In this document: piece by piece, positions 21,053 through 29,900 of the stretch
How positions within the stretch are numbered: the stretch's first letter is position 1
How the letters are laid out: each line of letters starts with the position of its first letter
Source: Entamoeba histolytica HM-1:IMSS
Lineage: Eukaryota; Evosea; Mastigamoebida; Endamoebidae
Assembly: GCF_000208925.1 (NCBI RefSeq)
Contig: NW_001915008.1
Coordinates: 1-40,236 of the forward strand
Length of the DNA stretch: 40,236 nucleotides
Direction: 5' to 3'
Translations under genes and position numbers: made by a program
Notes under the pieces: generated by a model
Database searches by the model: none
What the model was told of the DNA's origin: nothing
What the model saw: only the letters and a program-made list of their open reading frames with translations

Positions 21053-22333
21053 TTAGATGAAGAAAGTCATTAATAAGACGAATAAAGTAATAACAATTCC
21101 TGTTGTTTTGTTATCATTATCACCAGTTGGACTAACAACAACACAACCAATTGGGTCTTGCTTGTTTTCACCTGCACCATCTTGAGGATTGTAATCAGCA
21201 GTATCACCATCTCCTAATTCCATTTCAACATATAAATTATTTTGAAGTTGAGAACCATCTTCATAATGATCAATACCATTAATTCCACAAAGAGTATCCC
21301 AATCAATTTTGAAATGTCCACCTTCAACTCCCCAATCATTTCCCCATGAATTTCTTACCCAAAGGAATTTATGTCCATCACATTCTCCATAACCATCAAC
21401 AGTAATAACATGGTCAGTAATTTGTCCAGTACAACTTTGAGATTTATAAATACCACCTGAATATCTATATAATGATTCAGTAACTTTCATTGCACTAATA
21501 AATCCATGATATGTATAAATAATTTCTTTTATTTCTTCCCAATTTTTATTGGCAAAGTGAGTAAATTTATTACTAGTAGCAAATTTTAATGGATAACCAA
21601 GATTTAATTTCTTACATTCATGTTTAAATCTTGTACAATCAGTAGGGTCTTCACATTCTGTATTACCATCAATAAATGGATAATCATCTGCATAATAAAT
21701 TCCATCTACAGAATTAAGAACATTTTCAGCAAATCCTCCTCCACATCCACCCCATGATTCAGTATTACAATCAATTAATTGTTGGGCAGATAACATTTTT
21801 CGTTTTGGTTTATTATTATCAGCTTGTTTAGTTAAGTAAGCATAGATTGTTGATAAATGTTGTGCTGGTCCAACAGCATAACATCCACCACATACATTTT
21901 GGTCAATATTATTGGTTCCACAATAATTATATTCAGCTTCAGAAGTACATAATGTATAATTAGCTGGAACAGCTTGTTTAAGAGTTTGTTTTGTTAAATT
22001 TACTTTTTCTGTTTTAATTTTTTCTTGAATTCTTCTAGCACCCATTCTTCTATTATTTTGTATTTTACTTGATGTTGCAAGAAGTTCATTACCTTCCATA
22101 TCTGCAAATTTATTAATTCCCATTGTATATGAACTTTCTTTTGCATTGTGCTCTCTCATCATTTTTACATTTTTTATGAAAACAGCTTTTCTTCTTAATT
22201 CTTCAACAAGATTTACATATTCTTTTTTATATTCTTGTTTAAATTGCTCAAATAACTTAACTGGATCTTCATTTAAATTAAATGAACTTCCTTCACTTCC
22301 TAATACTAGCAAAACTAAAACAACTCCTATCAT
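21053..22333 (-). CDS. papain-family cysteine protease with C-terminal hydrophobic tail (EhCP-B-like)
   Basis: The pre-pro-protein has 426 residues: signal peptide (1-15), inhibitor I29 propeptide with an ERFNIN-type helix (EELRR..VF..NV...REHN), then a C1A domain from about 120. The catalytic residues are Cys151 in NVCGGCYAV, His308 in DHVITVDGYG and Asn328 in VRNSWGNDWG, so the triad is intact. The residue after the nucleophile is Tyr instead of the usual Trp. After the protease domain comes an acidic linker and a 17-residue hydrophobic C-terminus, which would be a membrane or GPI anchor. That layout is the one known for the Entamoeba CP-B group rather than CP-A or CP-C. It should act at the surface or in lysosome-like vesicles. 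A GAACTTGAAAAC box lies just upstream. Confidence 0.92.
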   Translation of the reverse strand: MIGVVLVLLVLGSEGSSFNLNEDPVKLFEQFKQEYKKEYVNLVEELRRKAVFIKNVKMMREHNAKESSYTMGINKFADMEGNELLATSSKIQNNRRMGARRIQEKIKTEKVNLTKQTLKQAVPANYTLCTSEAEYNYCGTNNIDQNVCGGCYAVGPAQHLSTIYAYLTKQADNNKPKRKMLSAQQLIDCNTESWGGCGGGFAENVLNSVDGIYYADDYPFIDGNTECEDPTDCTRFKHECKKLNLGYPLKFATSNKFTHFANKNWEEIKEIIYTYHGFISAMKVTESLYRYSGGIYKSQSCTGQITDHVITVDGYGECDGHKFLWVRNSWGNDWGVEGGHFKIDWDTLCGINGIDHYEDGSQLQNNLYVEMELGDGDTADYNPQDGAGENKQDPIGCVVVSPTGDNDNKTTGIVITLFVLLMTFFI

Positions 22334-22341
22334 AATTCTAT

Positions 22342-22353
22342 GTTTTCAAGTTC
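22342..22353 (-). promoter_or_regulatory. GAACTTGAAAAC promoter box
   Basis: This is a variant GAACTT box, its far end about 20 nt from the protease ATG. It fits the GAAC/TTAAA pattern of the neighbours but with one changed base. Confidence 0.4.
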
Positions 22354-22621
22354 TTCGTATTGTCTTTTTATTTCAAAGTATTCTCATGATTCTTACTATT
22401 TCTTATTTTTTTTAACTCACAAAAATTTATTAATTCTATTTTTATTTTATTACAAAATTTTTTCTTTCAATTATTTTATTCTATTATTTATTATGTTTTT
22501 ATTATTATTTTAATTTTGTAACAAACTCTTAATGTAAATTATGAGATATTGGAATCTAAAAATAAAACATCTTATTGATGAATAACTTGTATTTTTTGTT
22601 AATATTTTTTCAGTATTTCTA

Positions 22622-22694
22622 TTTTTCAAAAATAACTCTGCGAAAAATAATCATACTTTATTTTTGAAAAGTGAGATGACTTTTCATCTCATTT
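22622..22694. repeat. two tandem inverted repeats upstream of the ANTH-like gene
   Basis: TTTTCAAAAATAA (22623-22635) is the exact reverse complement of 22658-22670. At the edge of that arm, 22669-22679 pairs with 22684-22694 (11 bp including one G-T, loop CTTT). The pair ends 30 nt before the ATG at 22724. It may be a control site, a 5'-leader structure or a small RNA. Confidence 0.6.
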
Positions 22695-22723
22695 GATAAG
22701 ATTAAAGCAATAAAAATTACAAA

Positions 22724-23545
22724 ATGAAAAAAAAAATGAGTATCAATCTAAAATGGGTTTTGCATGAACTTATTGGACAAGGTAATTTTAATCCAGAAAA
22801 AAAGTATCTTGATAAGGTTATCCAGAAATCATTCCAAGGGAAGAGGTATATTATATTTAAAAAGATTAAAAACAAATTAAAAAGTAGATATTTTGATGAA
22901 GTTTTTAAAGGATTAATTCTTCTTCATTTTCTTTGTCAGAATGGAAATTGTATCATATTTACTGAATTTAAAGAAATTGTCATTCCAAAACATGATGTAA
23001 AAAATGTATTTAATATTAACCCAAATACATATCAGTTTTGGTGTGAACATTATTCCATTTTACTCAATTATTTATTTAATTTCCATCATAAATATCCTTA
23101 TTTTGATGGTTCTTTTCATTTTACAAGAAAGAGTTTATTTCTAGTACTATTAAAAGAGAAAGACATGTTTATTAATTTATGGAATGATTGTTATACTTTA
23201 TTTAATCAATGTAATCAATATGTAATTGACATAACAAAAATGATTAAATTTAATGAACAATTATGTTTTAGTATAGGTATTGTTGTGAGTGATATGGTTG
23301 GTATGTATTTAATGCTTACAGAATTACTTAATTTCATTACATCTGAAACAACATGGGAATTAAATAGAATTGAAGTAGATAAACAAAATTGCATAAAGTG
23401 TCTTTATCAAATAAAATCAACGTTATCAAACCAAAGAATGGGAAAGTATTTACCTAATAACCCTATTAGTAAATTACTTTTACATAAAACAAGAAATTCA
23501 GAAGATAATATGTTATGTAATAAAACTCATTTACAATTATTTTAA
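22724..23545 (+). CDS. possible ANTH/AP180-like helical protein
   Basis: The protein has 273 residues, is helical throughout, and has no signal peptide. Residues about 25-90 read like an ANTH domain: a Lys-rich stretch (QGKRYIIFKKIKNKLKSR), then VFKGLILLHFLCQNGN, which resembles the VFKSLI..H.L...GNE motif of AP180/CALM proteins. These bind PIP2 and clathrin during endocytosis. The following helices and the length (about 270) fit a bare ANTH module. The usual K(x)9KxKH lipid site is not exact, and there is no clathrin- or adaptor-binding tail. The identity is therefore tentative. The ATG follows an unusual pair of inverted repeats. Confidence 0.6.
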   Translation: MKKKMSINLKWVLHELIGQGNFNPEKKYLDKVIQKSFQGKRYIIFKKIKNKLKSRYFDEVFKGLILLHFLCQNGNCIIFTEFKEIVIPKHDVKNVFNINPNTYQFWCEHYSILLNYLFNFHHKYPYFDGSFHFTRKSLFLVLLKEKDMFINLWNDCYTLFNQCNQYVIDITKMIKFNEQLCFSIGIVVSDMVGMYLMLTELLNFITSETTWELNRIEVDKQNCIKCLYQIKSTLSNQRMGKYLPNNPISKLLLHKTRNSEDNMLCNKTHLQLF

Positions 23546-24219
23546 ATATGAGGAAATTTAATGTAATTTTATTATTTTAAAATTAATTAAACAATTATTA
23601 AAAAATATTTATTAACAATTTGTTTTTATAACTTCAAAAAAAAAATGACGCAACAAAGAAAAAACTAATAAACTTTCACAGTACTATAAAAATTTTGACT
23701 AATTTATAAATTACTCATTCTTTTATAAAATATTTTATTTTTTAAAGAATTTAAGAATTATTTTGTTAATTTCTTGAAGAGCATCATTTTTTTTTTATCA
23801 ATTTCTCTTCTTTAATGTTATAGATAAATAAAATATTCATAATAACTACAATAAACCTTATTATTATTATCTTGTCTTTTAATTTCATTTTTTTTGTTGA
23901 GATTATGATTAGATATAATAATCATAAACTCATTCAATATTCTTTAAGAAGACTATTATTAAGTTAAACTTTGTTTGAGTCTCACTTAGTTTTTGCAATT
24001 GATTTGAGGTAATTGTTATATATACTTATTGAATAACGTTTTATCACAAAAAAAATTTGTTTTTGTTTTAATAAATTGTTTTTCTTGATGTATAAATAAA
24101 ACAATAAAAAAAAAGTGATAAAAATAGAAATTTTAATAAGTTTAATAAATTAAACTAAAAAGAATTAAAAAATAAAAAGTTAAAAAAGAAAGAACCCTAA
24201 AATAGGGTTATAAAGATGG
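23546..24219. other. intergenic, nothing firm
   Basis: AT-rich DNA after the ANTH-like gene. At 24194-24209 ACCCTAAAATAGGGT can form a short hairpin about 40-55 nt before the U1 candidate and could be part of its promoter. No tRNA or coding exon is seen. Confidence 0.5.
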
Positions 24220-24228
24220 TATAAAAAG
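24220..24228 (+). promoter_or_regulatory. TATA box of the U1 candidate
   Basis: TATAAAAAG starts 28 nt upstream of the proposed RNA 5' end at 24248, the normal place for a TATA box at a small-RNA or mRNA gene. A short inverted repeat (24194-24209) lies further upstream. Confidence 0.5.
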
Positions 24229-24247
24229 CAAACGAAAAAATGGTAAA

Positions 24248-24392
24248 ATCAACAAACTTATCCTTGATTGTTGTGCCTCAAGAAACACAATAATCTTTGC
24301 ACAATGCGTCATGTGCACTGCGGCGTGTTGATGTCAAATGGGTTAACCTGGGAGTAATTTTTGTATTGCCTTTTAAGAGGCACCTCTTAACA
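24248..24392 (+). ncRNA. candidate U1 spliceosomal RNA
   Basis: Five features occur in U1 order. (1) ACAAAC (24252-24257) lies near the proposed 5' end and is the exact complement of GTTTGT, the 5' splice site of all six introns found in this window. (2) Stem-loop I: 24266-24275 pairs with 24286-24295 over 10 bp; its loop CCTCAAGAAA resembles the U1-70K loop. (3) Stem-loop II: 24302-24310 pairs with 24322-24330 over 9 bp including G-U pairs; its loop ATGTGCACTGC contains TGCACT, as in the U1A-binding loop. (4) Sm site AATTTTTG (24356-24363). (5) A terminal hairpin, TTAAGAG/CTCTTAA with loop GCAC (24373-24390). A TATA box lies at -28. Stem III is tiny, if present. The ends are estimates. A 66-codon frame across it is not considered coding. 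Confidence 0.65.
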
Positions 24393-24930
24393 ACTTTTAA
24401 TTTAATTTACCTTTTCTTTACTAAAACATTAGTTTACAAAGAATTTAATTTTGTCATAATTTTATTTCATTGTTTTGATAATGTTAAGAACATTTAAAAA
24501 TATTAAATTAATAAAATATAATTAAATTTAAGAAACAATTATAAAGAAAAAAGTGATCAAACAGATGATAAATTAAACCAAATTACATTAAAATTAATAT
24601 AAAAATAAACTACTAGGTGTGGATATGACTTAGTATAATATTATCAATACATAAACCATCAGAAATTAGTTTTGTTATAAATAATGAAAGTGTTTTTGTT
24701 CAAATAATCAGTCATTTCTTGAAACTCTTTTTCTTTACTCTACCCACACTTTTTATTTATTGTGTAATACAATCCACTAATAATTATCATTCTGTAATAT
24801 TCATATAATGTTCATTCAAATATTTGAGTTTGTTTTTGTTTGTATTGTTTCATCTTTTGTATTTTGTTTTTTCCAAATAATTCATAATAATAAATTATAA
24901 AAAAAGAAAAATAAAGAAAAAACATAAAAA
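24393..24930. other. intergenic, nothing recognised
   Basis: AT-rich DNA between the U1 candidate and the 3' end of the TFIIH gene. AGATGAT near 24563 looks like a snoRNA C box, but no matching D box follows. No gene is called. Confidence 0.5.
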
Positions 24931-26043
24931 TTATTTTTTTTTAAATTGTGTTATTGCCTTTTTAAGTTCTTTAAGTATTTGTTCCCACAAAGGACGATGA
25001 GCAATCGGTTCTGAAGAAATTTGTTTTTCTACGAAATTAAAACAATCACAGATAACTTTTTCATAACGGGTTTGGAGTGTGGCAGAAGTTAACTCTTTGT
25101 AAAAACACTTTAAACAAAAAGAACACAACTGATAAAATAATAAAACTTTGACAAGCTCTTGTCCTTTATGTATTGAATGTTGGGTAGAAGGTTGTTTGAT
25201 AATTTCACCTTGTTGAGTGGTATTCCAAATTTTTAAAGAATCAATTTTATTGATTTCTATTCCATCAAATAATTTTGGATCAATTCCCCATTGTGTATAG
25301 TCAACATTTTGGACATTAGAAAGTCGTTTACTTTCTACAAACCCATAGTCTACTTCTTGCTCATCTTTAACATTTTTTTCCATCTGCCTAACAACAACTT
25401 CGCTGTGCCAATTAATTTGGTCAATAAATCGTTTAACAGAAACATTTCTTTCAACGTCAATTTGTCTTCTACTATTCATTTCTATCCCCCAAGTTATACC
25501 TCTAGTACCAAAACCTTCCCAGCCATCATTTTTTAATTCAATAGAAGCAATGTCTTTTTGATAAAAATCTCCCCTGATTTTTTTCTTTCTTTCTTTTCTT
25601 TCACGTTCATCAGTTCGGAAAGTGTCTTGAAATATATCAATACTATTCTTTTCTACTTCTCCAAAATATCTTGACTTAAAGAATTTCTCAAAAAAATCTT
25701 CTTCTTTCATTCTGTTGTCAAACACTTCTCTTTTGTACCTTTCTTCAATCATTGGATATTCCATAAATATTTGTTTTCTAAATGGCTCCCATTCTTTACT
25801 TTCAATAAATTTTTTAAATTCTTCTCTTCTGGGAGGTTCTCCTTCTCTAAAATATTCACTTACACAATCAGTTATTAATGCTGAAGAAAATCCAGGTTTT
25901 ATGGTGTTTAATTTTGTTTCTTTTTCTTCTTCTATTTCACTATAAAATATTTCGTCATCAGGGATTAATAGTGTTGCAACGAGTTCATTATAAAGAAAGA
26001 CTTTTCTTGGTGTGTCTAGTCTAACATCTTTTGATTTAGACAT
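24931..26043 (-). CDS. TFIIH core subunit p62/TFB1-like
   Basis: The protein is 370 residues from the start chosen here. Around residues 112-130, EEDFFEKFFKSRYFGE matches the BSD-domain core found in p62/GTF2H1 (FW..FF.S.YF). A preceding helical pair (ITDCVSEYF, FKKFI..KEWEPFRKQIF) could be the first BSD unit. The C-terminus is helical, as in the p62 part that contacts XPD. The subunit acts in transcription start and nucleotide excision repair. The frame extends 15 codons further to 26088, but those codons coincide with GAACTTTAAAAAG, the promoter box seen elsewhere 35-40 nt before starts, so the second ATG (26043) is preferred. It is shorter than human p62 (about 548) and no N-terminal PH domain is visible. 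Confidence 0.75.
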   Translation of the reverse strand: MSKSKDVRLDTPRKVFLYNELVATLLIPDDEIFYSEIEEEKETKLNTIKPGFSSALITDCVSEYFREGEPPRREEFKKFIESKEWEPFRKQIFMEYPMIEERYKREVFDNRMKEEDFFEKFFKSRYFGEVEKNSIDIFQDTFRTDERERKERKKKIRGDFYQKDIASIELKNDGWEGFGTRGITWGIEMNSRRQIDVERNVSVKRFIDQINWHSEVVVRQMEKNVKDEQEVDYGFVESKRLSNVQNVDYTQWGIDPKLFDGIEINKIDSLKIWNTTQQGEIIKQPSTQHSIHKGQELVKVLLFYQLCSFCLKCFYKELTSATLQTRYEKVICDCFNFVEKQISSEPIAHRPLWEQILKELKKAITQFKKK

Positions 26044-26073
26044 GTGAAGAAAAATTAACAAATAAAGTTTAAT

Positions 26074-26086
26074 CTTTTTAAAGTTC
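26074..26086 (-). promoter_or_regulatory. GAACTTTAAAAAG promoter box
   Basis: Minus strand, preceded by TAT. The box lies 43 nt before the ATG at 26043 and inside the first codons of the longer frame, which argues for the shorter protein. Confidence 0.45.
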
Positions 26087-26088
26087 AT

Positions 26089-26915
26089 ATAATTAATAGA
26101 ATTATTATTAAAAATTATAGTAATAGAAGAAATGAAATGATTTAATTAACAAGACACCTTAACTATTAATAAGTTAAATAAAACATTATCTATTTCATAA
26201 ATAAAGATTCTTATATTAATTATATTATCTTTTTTTATTCTATTTTGTACTTTTTATAATCTATTATCATGAGGTTATTGTTTGTTATATTTATTTATAT
26301 ATTAGAATATTTTTATATATATTTATTCTCTCTAATATTATATAATTATTTTGAATTGAAGTAAATTGATGTTATTTATTGACTAAAATTTCATTCTTCT
26401 ATTGAAACAACTCTTTTTGAGTGTTATAAATAATAAAAAAATATGTTGAAGTGATAAATAATGAATAATTTTATTAAATTATAGACATTAAAATTCAAAA
26501 ATGTTTTATTTTCATTATTAAAAAGACATTCCAGGTATTTAAAATATTAGAATAATATTTTTATTAATAAATAAAATTGATATATTAATTTTATAGTTTG
26601 TACTTAATAGTATTAATAAGTATAATTCAAATTGATTGTTAAATGAAAAGCATTAAGTTAATAAATATTTTTATAAGAATGAAAGGGAATATAAAAATTT
26701 TATAAAGTGAAAGTTAATTCATTCAAATAAATATTTAAAAAGAAAAAGAATTAAAAAAAATATCTTTTCTTTTGAACATTCATAAGAATTAAAAAGAAAA
26801 AAAAGTAAAATCATTAATTCAAATAATAATTTTAAGAAAGAGTTATTCTTAAAAAGATTTTTAGGAATTTTCATCAATAAAAAAATGAATTTCAACTAGA
26901 AAATTCAATTTAAAA
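26089..26915. other. intergenic between divergent genes
   Basis: AT-rich upstream DNA shared by the TFIIH-like gene and the large TMK. GAACATTAAAA (26916-26926) and AAAATTCA just before it look like promoter parts of the TMK. I see no RNA gene or repeat. Confidence 0.5.
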
Positions 26916-26940
26916 GAACATTAAAAAAATAAACAAATTA

Positions 26941-29900
26941 ATGTTAATTTATTTCATTTTATTTCAATTAGTCAATTCAGACTGTTGGTACTCACAAGAT
27001 AATGAAATTATTTATGATCCAAATATTTCAGGAATGACATGTAGTAATCGTGGATATGGATGGAAATTAATTTGGGATGGAACAATTGATTGGATTATAT
27101 TTACAGGAGAGTGTTGTGAAAATAATGAAAATTATTATTCTATTAGTTCATTAGCAGAAAATAGAAATCCAAAAGGAATAACATTTGATGAATCAGCATC
27201 AATTTCATTAATAAAACTTTTACCACCATTTATAGATTCCAAATGGATTATTGATGGAAGAAATATAAATAATGAATGTGAAATTTATATAGGAAATACA
27301 AGAGAATATGTTGTAAAAGATAAAGAAACAATAATTATAATTGGAACTAAAACATTAAAAATATATTTTGAAAATCAAGAAATTAATATTCTTCAATTTA
27401 AAGAAAAAGAACGACCGTATATGTTTATTTCTGGAAATTCAACTATATTAAGAGTCCAAGAAGATTATCAAATTAATGAATGTCATTATCTTTTTAATGC
27501 TAAAAATGTTATTGTTGAACAATCTAACGATTTTGTTATTCAAGGAATTTGTTCTTTTATGTCACAAAAACGTTATATTAAATGTCCTAAATCTAAATTT
27601 ATTGAAAATGACTGTAGTTGTTTTATTAAATCAACTGTCAGTGAAGTTTCATTTACTGAATTTAATATGAATTATCCTGACTGTTTTGTATCAAGTGATT
27701 TCTTACCTTTAACAATTAAATCTCATCAAACAAATATTAAATTTGATCAACATAATCACTGGTTAAAATTAATTATTGAACCAAGAACACAACCACTCTT
27801 AATTCAAAGTAATGAACCAATTATTATTAAAGAAGATTTTATTCTTCCATCAATTACTTTTATTTTACAAACGAAATTAATAATTTCTTCTTCTTTAATA
27901 ATTCAAAACAATGAGAATGAATTTTGTTATTTTAAAGAAATTTATGCTTCTTCATTAAAAGTAAATGAATTAAATAAAAACAAAATAATATTTAATTGTG
28001 GTTCATATTATATATCTAATAGTTTTAATTTACGAATTGGTTGTAAGAATGGTTTATATAATAGAATAGTATTAAATGAAAGTCAAATAGAATGTAATTG
28101 TTATTATAATAATAATACATTTGATCAAAATGATTGTAATTATGTTTCTCAAATGGAATCAAATCAATTAAAGTTATTTGTTTTGAATAAAAATTCTTAT
28201 CATCCTAAAACTGAAGTATATTGGAATGAAATAATAATTCGAAATGGAAAAATTGGTGGATTTATTAAAGCAAATAAATGTATTTTAGATAATACAATAA
28301 TTAATTCAGGAATTCTTATGTGTAATGAAATGGTTATTACTAATTCAATTATTGTTAATGATATTGCAAAAGTAGAAATAAATCATTTAATAGTAAAAGG
28401 TGTTTCTCGTTGGAGAGGAAATTGTCATTTTATTAAAATAACAGTAAATGGAAAATTTGATTATGATGGAAACTTTGTTTATGCAGACATTGTTGAAATG
28501 AGTGAAGACACTTCAATAACTTTTATTAATGGTGGTTATATAAATAATTTAACTTCAAATGGATATTGTGCTATTACAAGTGCATTTGATTTAATTATTA
28601 ATGAATGTAATAGTATTTATATGATAGATATAATAGCACGTTCATTAACAATAAAAAAAGGAATGATCAATTTTAATATATTATCAGTAACTCAACCATT
28701 AATAATTAATGAACAAGTTATTTCTATTGCAATTAATTCAATAATACAAAATATTGATAATCTCTTTCTTCTTCTTGATATTCAAAGAACTTCCAAACCT
28801 TTAATTATTCAAAAAATTCCAATTATTAGTCCTCGTTCACATCCAGTAGCTTTTCTTGAAACTAAGAAAAGACCAAGTATTGTAATTTCATTAGAAAATC
28901 AATTTAAATATATGTGTGATAGTCAAGTTATTATTATTGGAAATATAACAAAATCACCATGTTCTTCACTTCATCTTGATAATAAAATTTGTAATTATGT
29001 TGGTGGATCAATATATTTAAATTCAAATGGAAATATTGATTATTCATGTCCTTGTAATAATGATAAAAATGTAAATAAAACATTAATGATTAATTCAAAA
29101 GAATATTATATGAAACAAAATGAAGAATATAATCAAATTTATAATCAATATAATAGTATTTTATATTCTCAAAATAAAGAACTTGTTATTATATTAGAAA
29201 AAGATATTCAAATAAATGGAAATAATAATTCTATTTTATTTAAATTAATGAATGACAATAATAATAATAAAACAGTTTTAAATATTCATATTAAAGGAAC
29301 TGCTATTTTATTTTGTGAATTGCATTTTGGTTATGATATAAATATTCAATCTAAATCTATTAGTTTATCTCAAAATGGTTTATGTAAAGTTGTGGTAATT
29401 GAAAATAATAAAATATATTGTGTAGTTTGTCGGTATTTAATGAAAAATAATGAATGTTTAAGTGGTAAAGTTGAAGAATGTATGCATTATACAAAGAATG
29501 GAAAATGTTTTCAATGTAATGAAGGATATTATATTGATAAAGAAAAGAATAAATGTAATAAATGTTCTGAACATTGTCAATATTGTAATTCGAGTGAATG
29601 TATTTTATGTTATAATGGTTATCAACTTCAAAACAAAAAGTGTGTATTATATAACGAACCATGTAATTATTTTAAAGGAGATATTTGTTATAAATGTCCT
29701 CTTGGATATTATAGTATAAATGGAAATTGTACTCAATGTCAAGAAGGTTGTATAATGTGTCAAAATAATAATACATGTGAAAGTTGTGACATTGGTAATG
29801 GATATTTTGGAACAAATTGTTCATATATTGATCATTCAAAAATAATTAGTTCAATAGTAATTTGTGAACATGGATATTATTTTGATGGAAATAATTGTAC

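Noticed and set aside
23960..23990. tRNA-like word GTTTGAGTCTC
   Set aside because: It resembles a B box, but no cloverleaf arms or A box surround it.
24291..24392. U4 or U5 identity for the 24.3-kb RNA
   Set aside because: ATCTTTGCAC resembles a U4 start and GCCTTTTAA a U5 loop, but the U4 kink-turn is missing and the U5-like word lies after the Sm site. The U1 order fits better.
24297..24497. 66-codon open frame over the U1 candidate
   Set aside because: Its composition is mixed, it starts inside a paired stem and it crosses the Sm site and terminal hairpin. RNA features explain the segment better.
24555..24660. C/D snoRNA starting at AGATGAT
   Set aside because: No D box (CTGA) and no closing stem were found.
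29360..29662. Minus-strand 100-codon frame inside the large TMK
   Set aside because: Same cause: a shadow of the Cys-repeat coding strand.
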